A DNA stretch of 63,691 bases from Natronomonas aquatica (lineage in GTDB: Archaea; Halobacteriota; Halobacteria; Halobacteriales; Haloarculaceae). The position numbers and the translations under genes were made by a program. The notes beneath the pieces are model-generated. The model saw only the letters and a list, made by a program, of their open reading frames with translations, was not told the origin of the DNA and searched no databases. Of this stretch, positions 1 to 7,200 are shown piece by piece. The stretch lies in assembly GCF_024449025.1 (NCBI RefSeq), contig NZ_JAHLKM010000016.1, positions 1-63,691 of the forward strand, read 5' to 3'. Numbering within the stretch: position 1 is the stretch's first letter; each line of letters begins with the position of its first letter.

Positions 1-111
1 GTCCAGCACTGGCTCAAGTCTGGTACTGGACGGGCCACCAGTCAACTGGCCCTCAAGTCAGGGACGTTGAATGCGAACGGAGATTATACGCCTTCCGAGT
101 TGCTCGGATAG
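1..111 (+). CDS. tnpB: TnpB (IS1341-type, IS200/IS605 family), C-terminal end, cut by window edge
   Basis: An open frame enters from the left edge and stops at TAG 109-111, giving 36 residues. They end in KSGTLNANGDYTPSELLG, a tail I recognise from haloarchaeal IS1341-type TnpB proteins, the RNA-guided nucleases of IS200/IS605 elements. The RuvC residues and zinc finger lie outside the window, so activity cannot be judged. A strong hairpin follows 19 nt after the stop, as expected for the element's right end. No TnpA is visible downstream. Confidence 0.7.
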   Translation, partial: VQHWLKSGTGRATSQLALKSGTLNANGDYTPSELLG

Positions 112-165
112 AGCGGGAGTCCACTGACAAGCCTCGGGGCTTGACCCCGAGGCGGTTGACGAACA
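112..165 (+). mobile_element. Right end of the tnpB element with hairpin; candidate 3' part of its guide (omega/sot) RNA
   Basis: Directly after the tnpB stop is a perfect 9-bp stem (131-139 with 145-153) closed by the loop CTTGA. In this family the RNA guide overlaps the 3' end of tnpB and runs through the right-end hairpin, so this stretch may be the RNA scaffold (family knowledge plus inference). Two hairpins of very similar sequence occur at 57513-57547 and 57858-57878. The exact element end and target site cannot be set from one copy. Confidence 0.45.
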
Positions 166-349
166 CGCCCGCGCCGTAGCGTCGGTTCTCCCAACCCCAG
201 CCGGCCGCGACTGGCGCCCTCGTGGACGATGTGAACGGTTCCGGTGTCGGACCCGTCGCACTCCCCGCTGCCGTCGAACACCGGCGTGGTGATCCGTGAC
301 TGTGTCAATCCCCGCGATTTTGTGCCTCGTGACATCTCACCTGAGAATA

Positions 350-474
350 TGCAGGACCGTCCGGATACCACCGACGGTACGATCTCATCGGACGAACTCA
401 CCGACCTCCTCGCCGACGCGACCGGCACCGACACCGAGGAGATCGAGGCGACGGCCGATCGTGCCGACGAGTAG
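350..474 (+). CDS. Possible 41-residue acidic protein
   Basis: ATG 350 to TAG 472-474 encodes a short, very acidic peptide with helix-like segments (SSDELTDLLADAT). An in-frame GTG at 244 would add 35 residues, but that part lies in sequence that looks like transposon flank. I see no clear TATA box and recognise no family. The acidic composition fits haloarchaeal coding, so it may be real or the tail of a decayed gene. The remaining bases to 607 hold only a short repeat at 481-504, also seen near 9098. Confidence 0.25.
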
Positions 475-607
475 GCGGTCTGTTCCTACTGAAAACATCG
501 GGTAGGGCTCTCTTTGATGTCCTCTCATGGACACACCGGCGTCGAACCTGTTATAGATGTCTCGTTATATGATTGAGTCGCTAAAGGGTGTTGAACCCTT
601 TTAAATA

Positions 608-739
608 TGCCCGGGGAGGGCTCCGAACCCTCGATCTCCGCATGTCCCAGGAACGAGACGCAGGCAGCGTCTCGGGACACGGCGGCTACCGCCTCGTACC
701 CTATGAGTGCGGCGCTATGTCCAGCTAAGCCACCCGGGC
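608..739 (-). tRNA. trnM: tRNA-Met (CAU), elongator, with intron
   Basis: On the minus strand, acceptor arm GCCCGGG (739-733) pairs with CCCGGGC (615-609) and the discriminator is A608. The anticodon stem CCGCA/TGCGG encloses loop CTCATA-A with anticodon CAT at 705-703. Exon 1 is 739-702 and exon 2 is 643-608. A TTCGGAG T-loop is present and CCA is not encoded. It lacks the three G:C pairs of initiator tRNA, which is encoded separately at 14592-14666. An intron in elongator tRNA-Met is established for Haloferax. Confidence 0.93.
644..701 (-). other. 58-nt intron in tRNA-Met after position 37
   Basis: The intron interrupts the anticodon loop between positions 37 and 38, the canonical archaeal site cut by the splicing endonuclease at a bulge-helix-bulge. 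Its core folds into a stem with GAGACGC pairing to GCGTCTC. It is somewhat shorter than the roughly 75-nt intron I recall for Haloferax tRNA-Met. Confidence 0.85.
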
Positions 740-857
740 GCGTTTTCGGGTAGCCCGCTCTCGCCCTTCAACTTTCCTATCTCCCTCGGCCGGTTCGGGG
801 TGTCACCGCCCCCCACGACCACCTCCTTTTATACTATTCTACCGGTACACCACAGAT

Positions 858-1883
858 ATGGACGCACTCCCGGAGCTGCTATCCGAGACCGTTGGTAACG
901 CGACGGTCGTCGACACCGTCGACATCGGCGGCGGCGACGCGGTCGCGGTGACACACCGAGCGACGCACGTGTACCGGTCGGACGGGCTGTTGAGCGACGA
1001 GTCGGTCGAAACGTTCGAACACGACACCGATCGGCTGTCGGTTCGATCCAAGCGCCGCAAAAGCGAGATCCATCTGGAAGACATCGACAGCGAACGGAGC
1101 TTCACTGTCGCCTCCAAGGTCGCCGACCCCATCGTCGAGGCGATGCTCGAGGGGGTCCTCCGAACGACCGGCGCTATCGGTGCCGACGAGGAGGTCATAG
1201 CACAGTTCCGTTTCAGCGAGCTGACGTTCGTCGTCACCGGAACACAGCTGCTCGAACACGTCGGCAGCGCCGTCTGGGACGGCGACTTCGATGCCGTCGA
1301 ACACGCCGATCTCACCGGTCTCGACTTCGAGAAGGGCAGCGTCGCGACACAGGTGGTGATCGAGACCGACCGCCGACGCCGGCGCGTGAAAGTACCGAAC
1401 GAACACGCCGGCGGCGTCCGACGGGCGATACAGGACGCCGTCTTCGGGTTCTACGGCGTATCCTCGCTCGAGGAGCTCCGGGCGGAGTTTTCCGCGGCCG
1501 CCGAGTCCGAACCGGGTCCGGACGGGGCGATCGGATCCGATCAAGCCGGTAACGACCGGCCGTCGACCGACGGTCCGCGGACAGGGTCCTCGGAGTCGGA
1601 CGCAAGCGAGGAGACAGAACAGTTCGTTTCGGCGGACTGGACGTCGGCGGACGACCGCGACACCGAAACGACCGCCTGGAATACGGGGATGCCCGAGGAA
1701 CGGTCGGGAATCTCCGGTTCGACCGGCGAGGCGTCCGGGGACGGGGCGTCCGATCCGGACGTCGCGAGGCTCACAAAGCAGGTCGAAGCGCTCTCAGAGC
1801 AGGTCGAACACCAGACCGAACTCATCGAGTCACAGGGGGAGCTGATCGAACAGCTCGTCGACGAACTCCGTCGCGGCCGCTGA
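858..1883 (+). CDS. Haloarchaeal conserved protein, N-terminal globular domain plus C-terminal coiled coil
   Basis: 341 residues. Residues 1-200 form a globular domain with alternating beta/helix pattern that resembles the family I remember as DUF7115 (from memory). Residues about 210-295 are acidic, Ser/Thr/Gly-rich and probably disordered. Residues about 300-340 form a heptad coiled coil (VEALSEQVEHQTELIESQGE). There are no membrane segments or catalytic motifs. A TATA-like ttttatac at 826-833, about 27 nt upstream of ATG 858, suggests a leaderless transcript. Function unknown; oligomerisation through the C-terminus is likely. Confidence 0.8.
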   Translation: MDALPELLSETVGNATVVDTVDIGGGDAVAVTHRATHVYRSDGLLSDESVETFEHDTDRLSVRSKRRKSEIHLEDIDSERSFTVASKVADPIVEAMLEGVLRTTGAIGADEEVIAQFRFSELTFVVTGTQLLEHVGSAVWDGDFDAVEHADLTGLDFEKGSVATQVVIETDRRRRRVKVPNEHAGGVRRAIQDAVFGFYGVSSLEELRAEFSAAAESEPGPDGAIGSDQAGNDRPSTDGPRTGSSESDASEETEQFVSADWTSADDRDTETTAWNTGMPEERSGISGSTGEASGDGASDPDVARLTKQVEALSEQVEHQTELIESQGELIEQLVDELRRGR

Positions 1884-1891
1884 CCTGCCCC

Positions 1892-2281
1892 CTACTCCCG
1901 CCCCGTCACTTTCCGGATACACGAGGAGCCGAACGGTCCGTGTTCGCCGGCCTCGAGTTTCATGAAATAGCCCGTCGAGAGCGACGCGCCACAGCGCCGG
2001 CACTCGAAGTCCCCGTCGCGTTCGACGACGTCGCTCTCGAAGCTGAGAAACTGCCCGCCCGTCGGACGGACGGTATCGCCCTCGCGGGTGATGTGGCCGC
2101 GCTTTTCGGCTTCCTCGAGGATCGCCCGGGTCGTCTCCGGGTGGGTGCTGATCGTCTCGATCCGGTCGACGACGTCCGAAAGCGGGAGTTCGGTGTGTTC
2201 GAGCCTGGCGAGTAGTTGTACACCGAGTTCGACCGGATCGGCCTCGCGCGTCACGCCGTCGGCTACGGCGGCGAATCTCAA
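1892..2281 (-). CDS. DUF5830-like protein: winged-helix-like domain plus zinc-binding knuckles
   Basis: 129 residues. The first 75 are helical and look like a small winged helix (HPETTRAILEEAEKRGHI, then a short hairpin). The C-terminal half has CRRC (about 95-98) and a later Cys in SSCIRK, suggesting a metal site. I recall this as the haloarchaeal DUF5830 family; no function is established. It is convergent with the preceding gene and divergent from the VTT membrane protein. Confidence 0.78.
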   Translation of the reverse strand: MRFAAVADGVTREADPVELGVQLLARLEHTELPLSDVVDRIETISTHPETTRAILEEAEKRGHITREGDTVRPTGGQFLSFESDVVERDGDFECRRCGASLSTGYFMKLEAGEHGPFGSSCIRKVTGRE

Positions 2282-2331
2282 TAGTTTTCGGAACGACTGC
2301 CGTCACTCCGAGCCACACGACCACAAAAGGT

Positions 2332-3018
2332 TTGTCTCAGCGAACGGTTCCTCTTGGCGTGCACCGTGCGACCGTCCGCCAGCTCGCTGGGATCGCCGTC
2401 GTCGCCGCGATCGCGGTGACGGCCGCGCACGCCAGTTCCCCGAACGCCGTTCTCGCGGCCCTCGAGACGCTTCTTGCCCGCCCAGTCCTGCTTTCGGCCG
2501 CCCTTTTCGTGTTGTATCTCGTCCGGCCGCTGTTGTCGTGGCCGATCAGTGCGCTCTCGGTTCTCCTCGGCTACCTCTTCGGGCCCGCGGTGATCCCGAT
2601 CGCGCTTGCAGGAGCCGTCCTGACGACGCTGCCGGCGTACCTGATCGCCCGGTGGTTCGACCACGAGGTCGGCCTCCTCGGCCGTCTCGGTGACGCGGGG
2701 ACGTCCTTCCGGCGGACGACCGGCGACCTCCGGGGGGTCATCGCGGTTCGGCTGGCGCCGCTGCCGACCGATCCGGTGTCCTACGCCGCGGGCATCGCCG
2801 GCGTCCCTGGCCGTCCGTACGTCCTGGGAACCGCGATCGGGGAGTCCCCCTGGGTCGTGGCGGCCGTCCTGCTCGGGGCCTCGATGGGCCAGTTGACGAC
2901 CACCGGCGTCTCGACGAGTCCGCTCGTGCTCGCGACGGCGGTCGCGCTCGCGGTTCTCTTTGCAGTCTCGCGGCCGGCGTACAGACGGCTCTCCGAGGAC
3001 CGAACGCTCAGAACGTAA
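2332..3018 (+). CDS. VTT-domain (TVP38/TMEM64, SNARE-associated) membrane protein
   Basis: About 228 residues with some six hydrophobic segments. The segment LLGYLFGPAVIPIALAGAVL followed by an arginine-rich turn, and the later RLAPLPTDPVSYAAGIAGVP, match the conserved core of VTT/DedA-like proteins, which scramble or transport lipids (family knowledge; substrate here unknown). TTG 2332 is the longest start; GTG 2359 is equally plausible and begins just before the first membrane segment. Its 3' end overlaps the convergent zinc-finger gene by 11 nt. Confidence 0.8.
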   Translation: MSQRTVPLGVHRATVRQLAGIAVVAAIAVTAAHASSPNAVLAALETLLARPVLLSAALFVLYLVRPLLSWPISALSVLLGYLFGPAVIPIALAGAVLTTLPAYLIARWFDHEVGLLGRLGDAGTSFRRTTGDLRGVIAVRLAPLPTDPVSYAAGIAGVPGRPYVLGTAIGESPWVVAAVLLGASMGQLTTTGVSTSPLVLATAVALAVLFAVSRPAYRRLSEDRTLRT

Positions 3019-3133
3019 ACGGGTCGCTACAGTCGACGACGACCCCGTGCTGGGGGCAGACGTACTTGCAGTGTCGCTTGTACATCTGTGTCTCACATAT
3101 CGGACAGGGCCGGCCCGCCACGTCCTCGTCCAT
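3008..3133 (-). CDS. Small zinc-finger protein (HVO_2523-like)
   Basis: 41 residues from ATG 3133 to TGA 3008. Two cysteine knuckles are visible, CPIC near residue 9 and HCKYVC near residue 20, followed by PQHG. This pattern matches the haloarchaeal micro-zinc-finger family I recall as HVO_2523. Such proteins are abundant in haloarchaea, mostly without assigned role. The gene sits between the VTT gene and nrdJ, and it is below the length usually called automatically. Confidence 0.8.
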   Translation of the reverse strand: MDEDVAGRPCPICETQMYKRHCKYVCPQHGVVVDCSDPFTF

Positions 3134-3193
3134 ACCCTCTACGGGGACGAGGCGGACAAAAAAGCTCCGAGGCCGACGGCCGACGGCTTCAGT

Positions 3194-4246
3194 TCAACAC
3201 TCCGACCAACCGCAACTCTCGCAGGTCTTACAGCCCTCAGAGTAGTACAGTGTCATGCTTCCGCATTCGGGACACTCGGGTGACTCTCCGGAGTCGATGA
3301 GCGACTGGGCGGCGTCGGTGTCGTCGTTCGGCGAGGCCGGATCACCGCTGTTCGTGTCGATGTCGGCATCGGTACCCGTAGCGGCGATCGCCCCGCCGTC
3401 CGTCTCGGGCGGCGACTTGCGTGGCGTCTCGGATCCTTCGCCCCCCTCGTCGGCGATCTCGGTGAGGTTCTGCTGTTGGGGGTAGGCCTTGTCGACCTCG
3501 CCGTCGAGGTACCGGCGCATCGCCGTCCCGATGGCGTCCGGGATCGAGTTGATCTGTTCGCCCTTGTCCCAGGCGACTTTCGGCGAGCGGATCCCCTGGA
3601 GTTCGTCGGCGATCTCCTCGGGATCGACCCCGGAGCGGAGCGCCGTCGAGATCGTCTTCGCCAGGGCCTCGGTGAAAGAAGCGGTGAAGCCGCCGGAGTT
3701 GCCGATATTGGCGAAGAGTTCGAACGGCCGGCCGTTCTCGGGGTTCTCGTTGATGTTGACGTAGAGTTTCCCGTAGCCGGTGTCGATCCGCTGGGTGACG
3801 CCGTGGAGGACGTCCGGGCGCGGCTGTTTCTTCCCGAGGGTCGGCTGGGCGTCGAACAGCGCTTCGATGTCGGTTTCGAGCGCCGCACGGACCTCCTCGT
3901 TGTCGAGAAAGCCCTCGATGCCGCCGAAGATCTCTTCGATGTTCTCGGTGATCGCCGCCGCGGCCTCGGATTCGTCCATCCCGGCGAACTCGGTGTTCTG
4001 TGCCCGGGTCGTGAGCACCTGCTTCGAGCGGGTGCCGTCGCGATAGTAGGTGACGCCCTTGCCGCCGTGGTCGTAGATGTACTCGAAGACCTCCTTTGCG
4101 TCCTCCAGCGTCGAGTCGTTCGGCGCGTTGACGGTCTTCGAGATCGCCGAATCGACCCCCTCCTGACAGGCGACCTGGACGCCGGCGTGATCCTTCGCCG
4201 AGAGGTCCCCGGTCGTCACGAACAACTCGCCGATGGCATCGGGCAC
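3194..4246 (-). CDS. nrdJ: Class II ribonucleotide reductase NrdJ, C-terminal part (separated by a frameshift)
   Basis: This is the 3' continuation of nrdJ in another frame. It begins in mid-domain (PDAIGELFVTTGDLSAKDH), carries the end of the reductase barrel and ends in a Cys-rich tail (CPECG, then CKTCESCGWSEC), the redox-active or zinc-ribbon tail typical of B12-dependent reductases. The upstream frame ends in nonsense after AQEQMAE, whereas frame +1 there reads GFDGIDGLSTVPDAIG, the normal family sequence. The split therefore reflects one lost base near 4278-4283. The ATG at 4246 is not a natural start. Confidence 0.88.
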   Translation of the reverse strand: MPDAIGELFVTTGDLSAKDHAGVQVACQEGVDSAISKTVNAPNDSTLEDAKEVFEYIYDHGGKGVTYYRDGTRSKQVLTTRAQNTEFAGMDESEAAAAITENIEEIFGGIEGFLDNEEVRAALETDIEALFDAQPTLGKKQPRPDVLHGVTQRIDTGYGKLYVNINENPENGRPFELFANIGNSGGFTASFTEALAKTISTALRSGVDPEEIADELQGIRSPKVAWDKGEQINSIPDAIGTAMRRYLDGEVDKAYPQQQNLTEIADEGGEGSETPRKSPPETDGGAIAATGTDADIDTNSGDPASPNDDTDAAQSLIDSGESPECPECGSMTLYYSEGCKTCESCGWSEC

Positions 4247-7200
4247 CGTCGAGAGGCCGTCGATCCCGTCGAACCCGTTTCGGCCATCTGCTCTTGGGCT
4301 TCCCGTTTGACCGCCTCGACGTCGAGGTCGTTCTCCTCTAAGACGCGGAGGAAGTAATCGTCGAACTCGACGAGCATCTCGTCGCCCTGGACGTCGTCGG
4401 AGACGTTCTTGTAGTAGGCGACGTTGTAGATCGGCTCACAGCCGCCGGTCGTGTTGCCCACCATGCTCGTCGTCCCGGTCGGCGCGATCGTCGTCGTGTT
4501 GTGGTTCCGCATCTCGAAGCCGTCTTCCCACTCGTCGGCGTCGAGGCCGGTCTGTTTTTCGAACCACTCGCGGTACTCGGTGGGGTCGGCGTACTTGCTC
4601 TTCTCGAATTCGTCGAAGACGCCGCGTTCCTCGGCGAGTTCGTGGGAGGCCCACTTCGAACCGTGGTTGATGTGCCGCATCAGCTGTCGGGCGACCTCGT
4701 TGCCCTCCTCGCTGCCGTACTTGATGCCCAACTGGATGTACAACTGGGCCAGTCCCATCACGCCGAGACCGATCTTCCGCATCTCCCTGACCTTCTCTTC
4801 GATCTTCGGCACCGGGAAATCCGACATCGTAACGACGTTCTCGAGGAACCGTGTGCCGAGTTCGATGCGCCGATCGAACTCCTCGATGTCGATGGCGTCC
4901 TCCAGGAAGGCGTCGACGGCGGCTTCGAGATCTGCGTACTCCCCGCCGTGGTTGTCGTACCAGACACGCCAGTCCGGCGCGTCGAGGTCCGCGAGCGTCG
5001 AGAGGTTGATGTGGCCGAGGTTGCAGGCCTCGTATTCCTCGAGCGGCTGCTCGCCGCAGTTTCCGGTAAACGCGTGTGAGAGAGCGAACGTGTGCGTCTC
5101 TTCACCGACACGGAGGTCCCACACCGGTCCGCTCTCCTCGGCTGGTGTAACCGATTCGACAATCGCATTGTCCGACCGGGTGTTCCCCCTATCAGGGGTT
5201 TTAATATCAGCCAGTGAGGCAGCCTTCGATTCGTGAGTGAGATCGAACGTCTGCCGGAATCGATGGGCCTGTGTCCGCGAGAGCTTTAGATCCCATCGCT
5301 CATACGAGTCGTTCCATTTTTCGGTCTGGGAATTACGAAGGCTTGTCTTGAGTCCGTAGAAACCGAGTAGATCGGAAACGTCCTTGATTAACTGTTCCTT
5401 CGAGGAGACGAGCACGATTCTGTGTTCGTCCTCGTCAATGAACCCGTCCGCAGAGAACAGTCCGTCAATAAACCCTTTCCTGAACGACTCGGAAGCGTCG
5501 CTCCAGAGACTGTCGGGAAGTCCCGCCCGTTTCTTTTCGACGCCGTATTCGTCCATTTTACCCCGTAGTGCGGCGTGACTCGCATGGACCTCGTACCAGG
5601 GTTCGCCGTCGCGCTGTCGTTCCGTCGGTTCGTATCTGACTCCGGTAATGTCCTCTAAGGTGTCGAGTACCCGGTCCATTACCCCTGCACCCGTGTCCTC
5701 TTCCGAGAAAATTAATCCGTACTGTGTGCGACCGTCCTTCCGATGGGTAACACTTCCATCGCCGTATAGCCAGCCGACCAAGAACCCTTCGTCGTGATCG
5801 CCAACGCTTCCGTATCGCAGGCTCTTTCGATGTTTGATCGGAAGGTGCTGACCGCGTTCGAGGTCAGTAGTTTTAGTGCGCTCGTAAGTCCCGTCCCGAT
5901 GAACTGGCCACTTATGTTCTTCAGTCGCCAGATACGTCTTCCCGTTTTCGAGTTCGACCTCGTACAGCGTTTCGTCGTCTCCCGAACGGTGACAGACCGC
6001 CTCTGCCCATTCACCACTCGCCGTGGGGACCTCGACTCGTCTTCCTTCTAACTCCTCGATATCGAGAACTCCCTGGTCGGTAAGAACCTTCGTGCCGGCC
6101 GCTAGTGACGGATTCGTAGCCAGTATCCGGTGATCCGGATGCTCCTCGACGTCGAAGGAGTGTTCCTTGTTCACCCGTTCGAGGTAGATCACGCCGGGTT
6201 CGCCGTTCTCGTGGGCGCCCTCGAGGATGTGCTCCCAGAGTGTCTCCGCCGGCACGGAAAGCACTTCCCCGACCTCGACGTGCTCGCCGAGGCCGAACAT
6301 GTCGTACAGTTCCTTCGTCTCGGGGGTGGCGACGTGGGGCTCGCCGGTCCGGGGGTTGGTGAAGGTAAACTCCTCGCCCGCCTTCACCGCCTTCATGAAG
6401 CCGTCGGTGACGCCGACGGAGATGTTGAAATTCGAGAGGTGCCCCTCGACGGCGTTGCGGAGGTGTTCGGGGACGCGTCCCTCGTCGTCGATGAGTTCGC
6501 GAGCCTCATCCAGCGCCTCCTGGAAGGAGTTGTGCGTGAAGTCGTCGGGATCGTTCAGCCGGAGCGTCTCCGCCAGGGAGACGTCCTTGTTCTTGGCGTG
6601 GATGAACTGGATGACGTCCGGATGTGAGACCCGCATGACGCCCATCTGTGCGCCGCGTCGGGCGCCGCCCTGTGCTATAGTCTCACACATCTGATCGTAG
6701 GTCCGCATAAACGTGATCGGCCCGGAGGCGATCCCGCCGGTCGAGCCGACGGCGTCGCCGTATGGACGCAACTGCCAGAAGGCATACCCCATCCCGCCGC
6801 CGCTGTTGTGTGAGACGACGGAGTTCGCGACGTATTCGTGGTTCCCCTCGACGGTTACATCGTAGACTGTCTCGTTGCCGGCGTCCTCGACGGCGACGAC
6901 CTCCTGTGTCCAGGTCGTTTCGGATTCGACTGTTCCGGCGGTCGTCGAACCGGTCTCCGACGTTACGAGCGATTCGGTCATCGTCTCGCTGCGAGTATCG
7001 ACGAAGCCGACACGGTCGGCGAACCGGGACAGACCGAGTTCGTCAGTCGGCGCGACGGTAAAGTACTCGCGATCGTCGTCGTCCCACTCCCATTTCGTCG
7101 CGGGAACGCCGACGCCGAGAAGCAGTTGCAGGGTCTCGTCGGCCAGCCGTTCTGAAGCGCTATAGAAGCGCGGATACTTCTCTTTCCCGAGCGTTCCGTC

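Noticed and set aside
84-434. 116-aa minus-strand frame across the tnpB right end
   Set aside because: Probably antisense of the element end; no start signal or coding pattern.
4260-4300. Programmed frameshifting in nrdJ
   Set aside because: No slippery heptamer followed by a stem or pseudoknot is visible; a homopolymer indel explains the break better.
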